Part shown: one piece after another, positions 23,973-32,646 of the stretch
Layout: every line of letters begins with the position of its first letter
How positions within the stretch are numbered: the first letter of the stretch is position 1
Assembly (NCBI RefSeq): GCF_021166585.1
Contig: NZ_JAJOZE010000007.1
Location: 90,381-154,380 of the forward strand
DNA length: 64,000 nucleotides
Direction: 5' to 3'
DNA from: Metabacillus kandeliae
Lineage (GTDB): Bacteria; Bacillota; Bacilli; Bacillales; Bacillaceae
Notes under the pieces: model-generated
Database searches by the model: none
What the model was told of the DNA's origin: nothing
The model's input: only the letters and a program-made list of their open reading frames with translations
Translations under genes and position numbers: made by a program

Positions 23973-26008
23973 TATTCCGTGTGTTTTTCTGCCTGTACTC
24001 TTCCGGAAAAAAAGACCGCTCCGCCGCCCATATCGGCGAGTCTGTCAGGTGTCAGGGCATTCACCAAAGCATTTGGAGTTTGATCAGACCATAGGCCCTG
24101 GCTGACCAAAACGCCCTGAAGCACATTTTCGCCTATTACTGCTGTAAGAATGCATTCTCCCCTGCTGTTCCATACCTTTACCGAATCCCCGTCTGCAATG
24201 CCTAATTTTTCAGCATCCTGCTTGTGCATGTGAAGCTTTGGTTCTTTTTCGAGCTTTCGATGAACATTGCTTTCTGCAAACGTAGAATTTAAAAATTGAT
24301 GATTTGGCCCAGGGACGAATAAAAAGGGCAAATCACTTTCTTTTAGCAGAGGAGTGTGAACAGGCAGCGGATAAAAGCCTTTTTTCTCCATGGTGCTTGA
24401 GTAAAGCTCTATTTTGCCGGAAGGTGTTGGAAGCTTTTCGGGCAAAAAGCCTTTCCTGTCTGCCTTAATAAATCCCTTTTCCTTCAATTCTTCAAAAGTT
24501 ACCTTTTTTAAACAGTCATTGCCATGCCCTTCAAGCGCTTCATTAATCAGCTGTTCGTCTGATGCCCCAAAAAGGTGTTCAGGAAAATTCATTTCTTTTG
24601 CAAGCAGCCGGAAAACATCCGGATTGGATTTTGCTTCCCCGTATTTCGCAAGGGCTGGCTGCTGCAGGTGAATGTAATGGTGCCAGTAGGATGTATAAAA
24701 ATCCAAGTTTTCAAAGGAAGAAGAAGCAGGCAGAATAAGATCGGCATATTGAGCTGTTTCTGTCAAAAAGAGATCATGTACAACTGTAAACAGATCTTCC
24801 CGTTCCAATCCTTTCCTGACTTTCGTTGATTCAGGTGCCACGATGGCGGGGTTGCTGTTATAAACAAAAAGGGAGCGGACAGGTTCCTTCAGTTGTGTTA
24901 AAGCAGCACCAAGCTGATTCATATTAATCACTCTGGTGTCTTTTTTCTGGAGCAGATCAGGACGTGTCAGTGCCTGGCTGTTGAAAGAAAGATAGCCGGA
25001 ATTTCCTTTAATCGCTCCGCCTCCTTTAACTTGCCATTGGCCCGACACTGCAGGAAGACAGGAGATCGTCCTGATGTTCATCCCGCCGTTATCATGATGC
25101 TGAAGGCCATTGCCGATTCTGATAAAGGACGGACTAGTGGTGCCGTACAATTTTGCGAGCTTGATAATATCTCCAGCGGGCACTCCTGTAATGGAGGAGA
25201 CTTTTTCGGGAGTGTACGATTTTGCATGTTCTTCAAGTTCCTTGTATCCGACAGTATGTTCAGCGAGAAAGGAGCGGTCTGCCAAGTTTTCTTTAAACAG
25301 GACATGCATCATGCCGAGAGCAAGGGCGCTGTCCGTTCCAGGCAGGATAGGGATAAACCAGTCGGCAAGACGCCCTGTCTGGTTTTTGTGAACATCAATG
25401 GTCACGATCATGGCACCATTTTTCCTTGCAGCCTGTGCAAGAGAGGTTTGATGCATGTTTGTGCTGACGGCGTTGATCCCCCAGAAAATGATCAGCTTTG
25501 CTTCTTTCGTGTCTTCCGGATCTGTACCAAAACTTCCGCCCATGGTGTACCGGTATCCTTCTGAGCCTGCTGAATTGCAGATTGCCCTGTCAAGCCTGCT
25601 TGCCCCAAGGTAATGAAAGAATCTTCTGTCGAGACCTTCCGCAGATAAAATACCCATATTGCCATAAAAACTGTAAGGAAGAATAGATTCGGGGCCATAT
25701 TGGCTGATCAGCTTTTTCCACCTTGTGCCAATCATGCTGAGGGCTTCATCCCAGGAAATCCTGGCGAATTCCTTTCCTGGTTTAGGACCTGTCCTCTTCA
25801 TAGGATATTTTAGTCTTTCTTCACTATTCAGCCGTTCGGGAAACCGGCGGACTTTATGGCAGATAGACCCTTTTGTTACAGGATGTTCAGGATCGCCTTC
25901 AATTTTGACTATTTTTCCGCCGGCTTTATGAAGAAGCAGGCTGCACTGGTCAGGGCAGTCAAGCGGACAAACACCTGGGTAAAGACCATCTTCTCTCAGA
26001 TCAGGCAT
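23972..26008 (-). CDS. Molybdopterin-dependent oxidoreductase (formate-dehydrogenase-like, YoaE-like)
   Basis: 678 residues. The N-terminal [4Fe-4S] site is Cys14, Cys18, Cys22 and Cys50 (CPLDCPDQC...GSIC). Mo-bisMGD domains follow (NSAGSEGYRYTMGGSFG near 150; C-terminal molydop-binding domain from about 560 with NSRGE). No Tat signal is seen, so it is probably cytoplasmic. B. subtilis YoaE is similar. Members of this family include formate dehydrogenases and thiosulfate or polysulfide reductases; the substrate is open. ATG 26008 has AGGAGA upstream; an open extension to 26197 is not conserved-looking. Monocistronic, no FdhD or cofactor genes nearby. Confidence 0.85.
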   Translation of the reverse strand: MPDLREDGLYPGVCPLDCPDQCSLLLHKAGGKIVKIEGDPEHPVTKGSICHKVRRFPERLNSEERLKYPMKRTGPKPGKEFARISWDEALSMIGTRWKKLISQYGPESILPYSFYGNMGILSAEGLDRRFFHYLGASRLDRAICNSAGSEGYRYTMGGSFGTDPEDTKEAKLIIFWGINAVSTNMHQTSLAQAARKNGAMIVTIDVHKNQTGRLADWFIPILPGTDSALALGMMHVLFKENLADRSFLAEHTVGYKELEEHAKSYTPEKVSSITGVPAGDIIKLAKLYGTTSPSFIRIGNGLQHHDNGGMNIRTISCLPAVSGQWQVKGGGAIKGNSGYLSFNSQALTRPDLLQKKDTRVINMNQLGAALTQLKEPVRSLFVYNSNPAIVAPESTKVRKGLEREDLFTVVHDLFLTETAQYADLILPASSSFENLDFYTSYWHHYIHLQQPALAKYGEAKSNPDVFRLLAKEMNFPEHLFGASDEQLINEALEGHGNDCLKKVTFEELKEKGFIKADRKGFLPEKLPTPSGKIELYSSTMEKKGFYPLPVHTPLLKESDLPFLFVPGPNHQFLNSTFAESNVHRKLEKEPKLHMHKQDAEKLGIADGDSVKVWNSRGECILTAVIGENVLQGVLVSQGLWSDQTPNALVNALTPDRLADMGGGAVFFSGRVQAEKHTE

Positions 26009-26302
26009 ACTCAAATTCTCCTCTCCTGACTCTAGTGAATCTATTTTAAGCGATATTTGGACAGTCTGCAAAAATGATTGTAAACTTTGAAAAAAATGGG
26101 TGTAGGAGAAAATTGTTTGGGGTATACAGTAGGAGAAACTTCCTGGAAGATTAGCGAAAAATAGGATAAGAGAGTAAGATTGTTTTGCAGTATCCACTCA
26201 TAAAGTCCTGTCCTCTGCGGGAAAGGAAGGACTATTTTCAGATTGGGCTTTTTAGGAAAAAATGATAGGATTTAGTTAGAGGAACAATCAGAGGTGATGA
26301 AA

Positions 26303-26719
26303 ATGGATGTCACAAATTTGTTGAGTGCCGTAAACAGTACGATCTCCAATAAATCAGCTGCACTTGATGAAGAGATTGCAAGACTTGAGCGGGCCAAAAG
26401 CAAAATCGCAGCAGAGCAAAATGCAGGATTAGGGGAAATTAATAAAATTATGCAGCCGGAGCTCGGGAAATTATGGACAGGCAAAAGAGCGGAATCCTTT
26501 CAGCAAAACAGGGAAGATGCTTATCAAGCGATGCAGGAAGTATTTAACAGCCAGTATGATAGCTATCTCTCCAGTATCGGCAATAAAATATTTTTTTTAA
26601 AAGCTGAAAAAGCTGCGGCTGATGCTGCAAGCGCGCTCTGCAGCGGATATAGGCAGGCTGTTGAAGCAGGCAAAGACCTCGCTGATGATGTGTATGACAA
26701 ACTGAAAGGGTGGCTGTAA
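26303..26719 (+). CDS. ywqH: YwqH-like DUF5082 protein (type VII secretion accessory)
   Basis: 138 residues, nearly all helical, with a long coiled-coil start (about 10-55) and a central GKLWTGKRAESFQ motif, a W-x-G-like turn as in WXG100-type proteins. Such proteins lie in front of LXG toxin genes in Bacillus and are thought to help present the toxin to the type VII (Ess/Yuk) secretion system. AGAGGTGAT precedes ATG 26303. Its stop overlaps the next start (TAATG). Confidence 0.75.
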   Translation: MDVTNLLSAVNSTISNKSAALDEEIARLERAKSKIAAEQNAGLGEINKIMQPELGKLWTGKRAESFQQNREDAYQAMQEVFNSQYDSYLSSIGNKIFFLKAEKAAADAASALCSGYRQAVEAGKDLADDVYDKLKGWL

Positions 26720-26985
26720 TGCCTGAAATTAAACTGAATCATGCCGAGGTCACAGGACAGCTGAACAATATGAAAAATGCTCTCAATGCTCTAAAGCTCC
26801 CTAGTCCATCAGAATCAGCGATTGGACAGAATATGCTCGACTTTACAGAAGCATGGCTCGATCGTGAGGAAAACATTCATCAGCTTCTCAGCATGTATAT
26901 CACGGCAGTAGAAAAAAATATTGAAGACACACAATCAAATATTGACTCTCTTAAAAAGCAGGATGAAGCCATTACTGCATCATAG
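26719..26985 (+). CDS. ywqI: YwqI-like DUF5344 protein
   Basis: 88 residues, helical (EIKLNHAEVTGQLNNMKNAL at the start). Start ATG overlaps the ywqH stop; AAAGGGTGG provides the site. In B. subtilis ywqH-ywqI precede the LXG nuclease toxin ywqJ and its immunity gene. Here a terminator follows after 12 bp and no toxin or immunity gene is present, so the pair is an orphan. Confidence 0.75.
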   Translation: MPEIKLNHAEVTGQLNNMKNALNALKLPSPSESAIGQNMLDFTEAWLDREENIHQLLSMYITAVEKNIEDTQSNIDSLKKQDEAITAS

Positions 26986-26997
26986 GGAGCAGCAGTC

Positions 26998-27031
26998 ATC
27001 AGCCAGGTCATGCCGCCGGCTGATTTTTTAT
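26998..27031 (+). terminator. Terminator after ywqI
   Basis: ATCAGCC (26998-27004) and GGCTGAT (27018-27024) with TTTTTATTT following. Confidence 0.8.
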
Positions 27032-27107
27032 TTGCGGATTTCTTGATTGACTCTCTGCACGACTGTTCATATAATATAAACTAACACATCGTGTAAGGAG
27101 ATCTGAC

Positions 27108-27518
27108 ATGAATTTAATTGACGAAGTTTATGGTGAAGTCATTCTCCAGGCGGAACACACCGAAATAGAACAGTATTTAGCGGAATTAAAAGAGAAGCAG
27201 CTGTCAGCCATAGAAGATATAAAAAATAAAATCAGTGCTTATGAGCAAAAGAAAAGAAGAGAAGAAGCGATGTATCAGTCCCTTTCCCCTTTTCGCAAGT
27301 TTTTCACCGGCAGGCCTCCTGCACATCACCAGGCAGTTGAAAATATGGTTTTCGTGAAAGAACGATTTAAAAAAATAGAACTATTGAAACAGCTCGTCAG
27401 GCACATTGAAGCATTGCAGGCAGAAATGATTGAAAATTCAGCAAAAGAAGAAATTTCTTTGCCGCTTGAATTGAGAGAGGAAATCCTGCTGCTTCAGAAA
27501 AGGAGGAAGGAGACATGA
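27108..27518 (+). CDS. Hypothetical coiled-coil protein coupled to ammonium transporter
   Basis: 136 residues, strongly charged and helical: coiled coil at about 15-60 (AELKEKQLSAIEDIKNKISA) and 85-135, split by a proline-rich turn (FFTGRPPAHHQ). No membrane segment. TAAGGAGATC precedes the ATG. Its stop overlaps the amt start (ATGA), so the two are translationally coupled. I do not recognise it. It occupies the place where a PII protein is often encoded, but bears no resemblance to PII. Confidence 0.65.
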   Translation: MNLIDEVYGEVILQAEHTEIEQYLAELKEKQLSAIEDIKNKISAYEQKKRREEAMYQSLSPFRKFFTGRPPAHHQAVENMVFVKERFKKIELLKQLVRHIEALQAEMIENSAKEEISLPLELREEILLLQKRRKET

Positions 27519-28768
27519 GCATCGAGGAAATAAGCGGCGGTATGAACACCATTTGGGTCGTGCTGACAGCAGCGATGATCATCCTGATGGAAGGAGGCTT
27601 TGCCCTGCTTGAGGCTGGTTTTGTCCGCTATAAGAATAACGTGAACATTATTATGAAGGTTTTTGCAGACATTGTACTTGGAACTCTTTGTTATTATCTT
27701 ATAGGCTTTGCCCTGATGTATGGGAAGGATTTCATCGGAATCATCGGGATAACCGGTTTTTTAATAGGCGGCGATTTGTCCCATTTAGACGTGCCGGTTG
27801 CCCTTGATACATACTGGCTGTTCCAAACGGCTTTCGCAATTGCCGTCATATCCATTGTTTCGGGTGCAGTTGCAGAGCGCATACATTTTAAAGCTTATTT
27901 ATTTTTCATCATTGCAATGACCGCGTTTATTTATCCGGTGGCAGGACACTGGGCATGGGGCGGCGGCTGGCTGGCAAACCTTGGTTTGCAGGATTTTGCA
28001 GGCTCTGCTGTTATACATGCTCTCGGAGGATTTTCAGCTCTTGCAGCAGCCATCTTGATCGGCCCAAGAAAAGGAAAGTATACAGCTCAAGGGTCAAGCT
28101 CCATTGCCCTGCCAAGCAATTTGCCCCTTGCCTCAGTCGGTGCTTTTCTCCTTTGGTTCGGATGGTTTGGCTTTAATGCCGGCAGCACATTGAGCGCCAC
28201 AGACGGGAGAATTGGACATATAGCTATTGTCACAATGCTTTCCGCCGCGTCAGGGGGTGCAGCGGCACTCTTTTACACCCTGTTCCGCTATAATCGTTCT
28301 GATGCGCCTTCTGTCATAAATGGCTCTTTAGCAGGGCTTGTCGGCATAACAGCAGGCTGCGCATTTGTCAGTGACGGGGCGGCCATTTTCATAGGGGCTG
28401 TATCAGGTCTTTTAATGATTTATGCGACAAACTTCCTTGAGAAAAAGAAAATTGATGATCCAGTCGGAGCCTTTCCCGTTCATGCGGTTTCAGGATCCTG
28501 GGGAACCGTTGCTGTCGGATTGTTTTCGGGTGACGGAGGGCTTTTCCAGGGCGGAGGATGGCACCTTCTTATGATTCAGGCAGCAGGATTGATTGCTCTT
28601 TCTGCATGGGGCTTTGCGGCATCGTGGATGTTCTTAAAAGCTATCAGGCTGATCGTTCCGCTCAGGGCAAGCGAAGAGGAGGAAGAGGTCGGCCTTGATA
28701 TCAGCTATCACGGAATGATGGCAGGCCACAGAGCACCGGACTTTATAGAATATGAGGAAAAATTTTAA
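27515..28768 (+). CDS. amtB: Ammonium transporter
   Basis: 417 residues, 11 predicted membrane segments. The two pore histidines lie in AGSAVIHALGG and GAFPVHAVSG, and the Phe gate region is FQTAFA. It conducts NH4+/NH3 into the cell. Start ATG overlaps the previous gene. No glnK/nrgB gene follows, unlike the nrgAB operon of B. subtilis. A terminator follows. Confidence 0.92.
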   Translation: MSIEEISGGMNTIWVVLTAAMIILMEGGFALLEAGFVRYKNNVNIIMKVFADIVLGTLCYYLIGFALMYGKDFIGIIGITGFLIGGDLSHLDVPVALDTYWLFQTAFAIAVISIVSGAVAERIHFKAYLFFIIAMTAFIYPVAGHWAWGGGWLANLGLQDFAGSAVIHALGGFSALAAAILIGPRKGKYTAQGSSSIALPSNLPLASVGAFLLWFGWFGFNAGSTLSATDGRIGHIAIVTMLSAASGGAAALFYTLFRYNRSDAPSVINGSLAGLVGITAGCAFVSDGAAIFIGAVSGLLMIYATNFLEKKKIDDPVGAFPVHAVSGSWGTVAVGLFSGDGGLFQGGGWHLLMIQAAGLIALSAWGFAASWMFLKAIRLIVPLRASEEEEEVGLDISYHGMMAGHRAPDFIEYEEKF

Positions 28769-28778
28769 AACACATCAG

Positions 28779-28808
28779 GCTTTCCTTTTTAATTAGGAAA
28801 GCTTTTTT
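28779..28808 (+). terminator. amt terminator
   Basis: GCTTTCCT-ttttaatt-AGGAAAGCTTTTTT. Confidence 0.85.
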
Positions 28809-28903
28809 CTGTTTCTCAAGCATTAACAGCAGCGAAAATGAAATTTACCTGCCCTGAAAATAGGAAAGAGAATACTGACGTTCAAATTATAGGAGGGAGA
28901 AAA

Positions 28904-29056
28904 ATGGCCAAACAGGGTTATAAGGAAAACGCACTGGAGGCTGTTCACAGGCAAATCGGCAAAGCTGCTGAGAAGCTTTCGCTTTCTGAAGAATTCATAG
29001 AGCTGCAAAACAAGCTGAAGGAAATGATGCTTGATGCTTACAATCATACAATGTAA
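28904..29056 (+). CDS. Small soluble protein, 50 residues
   Basis: ATG 28904 with ATAGGAGGGAGA upstream, a strong site. The protein is helical and amphipathic (KENALEAVHRQIGKAAEKLS, then EEFIELQNKLKEMMLDAYNH), without Cys or a membrane segment. Not recognised; monocistronic, on the opposite strand to the DUF202 gene. An in-frame extension to 28838 lacks a site. Confidence 0.6.
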   Translation: MAKQGYKENALEAVHRQIGKAAEKLSLSEEFIELQNKLKEMMLDAYNHTM

Positions 29057-29160
29057 GCAGCAAAGCAATATGAAACCGATTATCGAACAGGTGCTGTTGT
29101 TTATGCCATTAACAGACTGGCAGAAGCAAGGGAACAGAGCGGCAGAATCAGGTAAAAGCT

Positions 29161-29532
29161 TCACTTTGCAAAAATGATGAAAAAGTAAAGAGAAAAAATC
29201 AGTACAACCAGTGAGAGTCCTGCCGACAGCCAGATAATCAAATGCTTTGCAGGCTGAAACGTCTGCTCATCAATTCTTTTCATTTTTCGAATATAGTCAA
29301 AAGCCGAAAACAGAATTAGCGAAATACCGCACACAATGGAAGCTATTCCAATGATAAGGGTGAGTGTATTGGCTTCTGAGGAGGATTCTGACATAAAAGT
29401 ATAATGCAGGTTTGTGATGAGAAATCCAATCCCGATAATAGCGATTGCTGTCCTGATCCAGGCAAGATATGTCCGCTCATTTGCTAAATGCTGCTGGATA
29501 TATTTCGAACTGGCTGTTTTTTCTTTTTCCAT
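29161..29532 (-). CDS. DUF202 (YidH-like) membrane protein
   Basis: 123 residues with three membrane segments. The LANERTYLAWIRTA segment is the DUF202 signature. Function unknown in the family. AAAGGTGG lies 7 nt before the ATG. Monocistronic. Confidence 0.85.
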   Translation of the reverse strand: MEKEKTASSKYIQQHLANERTYLAWIRTAIAIIGIGFLITNLHYTFMSESSSEANTLTLIIGIASIVCGISLILFSAFDYIRKMKRIDEQTFQPAKHLIIWLSAGLSLVVLIFSLYFFIIFAK

Positions 29533-29611
29533 GTGGAGGCCACCTTTCCCATTACAATTATTTTATAAAAAAGAAATGGTTGTTTTCAATCCCTTGAAGA
29601 CATAAAAAGAA

Positions 29612-29855
29612 GCTGGGACATAAGTATTTCAGACAATGAAAAACCCGAATGAGTAGTGGATTTAAGGAAATCATTCCCCTAATCGTTCGGGTTTTTATTT
29701 GGTTTAAGAAGATTTTATTCTTTCAAAGGATCGTAAACTTTAGTGGAATGGAGTGGCTGCAGCGCAATGGAACGAACCTGTTCCTCAAGCTGAACTATTC
29801 ATATCATTTAGCCATTGTTCGCCTTTGAGGATAGTAGTTTCATTTATGTCCCAGC
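29612..29855. repeat. 244-bp element with terminal inverted repeats, MITE-like
   Basis: GCTGGGACATAA (29612-29623) is mirrored by TTATGTCCCAGC (29844-29855). Inside is a second long stem, AAACCCGAA.../...TTCGGGTTT. No coding frame. It could be a non-autonomous transposon relic or a structured repeat. The rest of the gap up to 30038 shows nothing I can name. Confidence 0.5.
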
Positions 29856-30038
29856 CCCTTTTAAATGCCCATTAACAGCACCGCCATGATAAATTATGAT
29901 CTGCTTTAAACCTTTACACCGTTAATCCGTGTTTCCTCAACCTTCAGCTTATTAACCTCAGATGGCTTAACTGATGCAGGTGCTTATTCAGCTACAGAAA
30001 AAAGGAGATAGCCATTTGAAGGAGTTTTAAACAAAAAC

Positions 30039-30119
30039 TTCCGCCATTGAAATTCCGCAATACCGGAAAATTCCGTAATTGCGGAAAGAGAGGACAAGGT
30101 TTTTTCCGCATATCTGGAA
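30039..30119 (+). promoter_or_regulatory. Enhancer array for a sigma-54 activator
   Basis: Four 16-bp sites: TTCCGCCATTGAAATT (30039, weak), TTCCGCAATACCGGAA (30053-30068), TTCCGTAATTGCGGAA (30071-30086) and TTCCGCATATCTGGAA (30104-30119). The consensus is TTCCG-N6-CGGAA. They lie 117-197 bp upstream of a sigma-54 promoter, the normal distance for upstream activating sequences. Confidence 0.7.
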
Positions 30120-30235
30120 GGATTAATTTATACAGAAAAACATGGTCTGTGAAAAGGGAGTAGAAACGCTGACTGATGAAGGAGTTTAGTTAACTTGCTA
30201 AATAAATATCAGAATTTTTTTAATTAATAAAATGC

Positions 30236-30250
30236 TGGCACGGTTTTTGC
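30236..30250 (+). promoter_or_regulatory. Sigma-54 (-24/-12) promoter
   Basis: TGGCAC-GGTTT-TTGC, a perfect match to the SigL consensus TGGCAC-N5-TTGC, upstream of the GntP permease gene. Confidence 0.85.
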
Positions 30251-30288
30251 TTTAAGATAGTAATAAGCAGATAAAAACGCACAATTAT

Positions 30289-30303
30289 TTGTAAGCGTTT
30301 ACT
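30289..30303 (+). promoter_or_regulatory. CcpA cre site
   Basis: TTGTAAGCGTTTACT fits WTGNAANCGNWNNCW at every position. It sits about 40 bp after the sigma-54 -12 element, where CcpA would block transcript elongation or start. Confidence 0.75.
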
Positions 30304-30330
30304 ATTTGACTGCCAATAAGGGGGATGCTT

Positions 30331-31770
30331 GTGGAAATTATTATTATTCTTTTGGCCCTTGGCCTGCTGATGTTTGTGGCTTACAGAGGATTTTCTGTTA
30401 TCCTGTTTGCCCCAATCTGTGCATTGTTTGCTGTTTTGCTTACGGACCCGGGTTTTGTTTTGCCTTTCTTCTCAAATGTATTTATGGAAAAAATGGTTGG
30501 CTTTATCAAAATGTATTTTCCGGTATTCCTGCTTGGGGCAATATTCGGAAAAGTGGTAGAAATGTCAGGGCTTGCCGAATCTATTGCCCGCACAATTGTT
30601 AAGCTTGTCGGTGCAAAGCGTGCCATTCTGGCCATTGTTTTAATGGGCGCCATCCTCACATACAGCGGTGTCAGTCTGTTTGTTGTGGTGTTCGCTGTTT
30701 ATCCGTTTGCGAGAAACATGTTCCAGGAAGCCAATATTCCGAAACGCCTGATACCGGGAACGATTGCACTCGGTGCGTTTACGTTTACGATGGATGCTCT
30801 TCCAGGCACACCTCAAATTCAAAATGTTATCCCAACGACATTTTTTAAAACAGACATCTATGCTGCTCCATGGCTGGGGATCATTGGTGCTTTGTTTGTA
30901 TTTGGCCTTGGCATGCTGTATCTCGAAAGCCGCCGGAAAAAGGCAGCGAAAGAGGGAGAGGGCTATGAAGGGCCGGTTAGTGAAATTGCGGCAGGTTCAG
31001 AAACCGGATTGGCTCCTGATCATCAGCCTGGCTTTCTTTCCAAAACAGAAGAAAGCACTGCCCGCCAAATTTTGGCGTTTGTCCCGCTCGTTTTAGTTGG
31101 TGTAATGAATAAAGTGTTTACGGTTTATTTTCCAAAGTGGTATCCGAACGGCTTTGATTTTGCTTCCATCAATCTCGAAGCTTTTGGCAAGGTGGAAATT
31201 TCAGCGGTTGTTGCCATATGGTCTGTTGAACTGGCTCTTGTCATCGGTATTCTTTCTGCAATGGCCTACAACTTTAAAAGAGTCACCACTGATTTTCAGA
31301 AAGGTCTTAATATCGGAATCAGCGGAGCCCTTTTAGCGGCAATGAATACAGGGGCTGAATATGGTTTTGGAGGCGTTATTTCTTCGCTTCCAGGGTTTAA
31401 AACGGTCAGCAATGGAATATCTACAACTTTTACAGATCCGCTTGTTAACGGGGCTGTAACAACGACAACTCTTGCCGGGATCACAGGTTCTGCCTCTGGC
31501 GGGATGGGGATCGCTTTAAGTGCGATGGCAGATAAATATACAGAAGCGATTCAAAAGTTTGGAATTCCTCCGGAAGTCATGCACAGAGTTATTTCAATGG
31601 CATCAGGCGGTATGGATACTTTGCCTCATAATGGAGCAGTTATTACATTGCTTGCTGTTACAGGATTAACACACCGTCAATCTTATAAAGACATCTTTAT
31701 GATTACGATTCTGAAAACTGCTGCGGTCTTTGTTATCATTGCAATCTACAGTCTTACAGGACTTCAATAA
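30331..31770 (+). CDS. GntP-family permease, probably for 3-hydroxybutyrate
   Basis: 479 residues, about 12-14 membrane segments, GntP/CitM-type carboxylate:H+ symporter. It resembles YxjC of B. subtilis, which also sits with a 3-hydroxybutyrate dehydrogenase gene. I choose GTG 30331 because AAGGGG lies 7 nt ahead of it; the ATG at 30325 is too close. The gene is 33 bp upstream of bdh, forming an operon driven by the sigma-54 promoter and repressed through cre. The substrate is inferred from context. Confidence 0.82.
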   Translation: MEIIIILLALGLLMFVAYRGFSVILFAPICALFAVLLTDPGFVLPFFSNVFMEKMVGFIKMYFPVFLLGAIFGKVVEMSGLAESIARTIVKLVGAKRAILAIVLMGAILTYSGVSLFVVVFAVYPFARNMFQEANIPKRLIPGTIALGAFTFTMDALPGTPQIQNVIPTTFFKTDIYAAPWLGIIGALFVFGLGMLYLESRRKKAAKEGEGYEGPVSEIAAGSETGLAPDHQPGFLSKTEESTARQILAFVPLVLVGVMNKVFTVYFPKWYPNGFDFASINLEAFGKVEISAVVAIWSVELALVIGILSAMAYNFKRVTTDFQKGLNIGISGALLAAMNTGAEYGFGGVISSLPGFKTVSNGISTTFTDPLVNGAVTTTTLAGITGSASGGMGIALSAMADKYTEAIQKFGIPPEVMHRVISMASGGMDTLPHNGAVITLLAVTGLTHRQSYKDIFMITILKTAAVFVIIAIYSLTGLQ

Positions 31771-31803
31771 GAACCAAAACACAATTAGGAAGGGAGCAGG
31801 CAG

Positions 31804-32589
31804 ATGAACGCCCTATTAAATGAAAAAGTAGCCTTGATCACTGGAGCAGCCAGCGGTATCGGATTTGAAACTGCAAAAGAGTTTGCCGCACAGGGCGCAG
31901 CCGTCATCATATCGGATATTAATGAAGAAGCGGGAAAGAAAGCATCAGATAAATTAACGGAGAGCGGATATAAAAGCACGTCCATTGCTTGTGACGTGAC
32001 AAATGAAGAGGCTCTCAAAAGCATGTTTCAAAAAGTGGAGGAGCAATACGGAAGATTGGACATTCTGGTTAACAATGCCGGACTGCAGCATGTTTCTTCA
32101 CTTGAAGAGTTTCCAACAGAAAAATTTGAACTGCTTATAAAGGTCATGCTGACAGCTCCATTTATCGCCACAAAGCTCGCTTTCCCAATAATGAAGCGGC
32201 AAAAATTCGGCCGAATCCTTAATATGGCTTCCATTAACGGGCTGATCGGCTTTTCCGGCAAGGCGGCATACAACAGTGCCAAGCACGGTGTAATCGGTTT
32301 AACAAAAGTGGCAGCGCTTGAAGGAGCAGAGCTTGGCATTACGGTTAACGCTCTTTGTCCGGGTTATGTTGAAACTCCTTTAGTGCTGAATCAGATGTCT
32401 GATCTCGCAAGGACGCGCAATGTGCCTGTAGAAAGCGTGCTGGAGGAAGTCATATACCCGCTGGTCCCTCAAAAACGTTTGCTTTCGGTGCAGGAGATAG
32501 CAGATTATGCGGTATTTTTAGCGAGTGACAAAGCAAGAGGGGTAACAGGGCAAGCCGTTGTGCTTGATGGAGGATATACAGTTCAATAA
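31804..32589 (+). CDS. 3-hydroxybutyrate dehydrogenase (SDR)
   Basis: 261 residues. TGAASGIG cofactor loop near 14, NNAGLQHV near 92, catalytic YNSAKHG near 155, and the QKRLL segment near 222 typical of D-3-hydroxybutyrate dehydrogenases. It oxidises D-3-hydroxybutyrate to acetoacetate with NAD+. GGAAGGGAG precedes the ATG. Acetoacetate would need activation; the scoAB CoA-transferase genes that accompany the B. subtilis homologs are absent here. Confidence 0.88.
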   Translation: MNALLNEKVALITGAASGIGFETAKEFAAQGAAVIISDINEEAGKKASDKLTESGYKSTSIACDVTNEEALKSMFQKVEEQYGRLDILVNNAGLQHVSSLEEFPTEKFELLIKVMLTAPFIATKLAFPIMKRQKFGRILNMASINGLIGFSGKAAYNSAKHGVIGLTKVAALEGAELGITVNALCPGYVETPLVLNQMSDLARTRNVPVESVLEEVIYPLVPQKRLLSVQEIADYAVFLASDKARGVTGQAVVLDGGYTVQ

Positions 32590-32639
32590 AAAAAGCCCTG
32601 TGCGGGATAGATAAAGCTATGCCTGCACAGGGCTTTTTC
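32590..32639. terminator. Bidirectional terminator
   Basis: AAAGCCCTGTGC (32592-32603) and GCACAGGGCTTT (32625-32636), with T runs on both strands, between the convergent bdh and 32647 genes. Confidence 0.85.
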
Positions 32640-32646
32640 ATATTTT

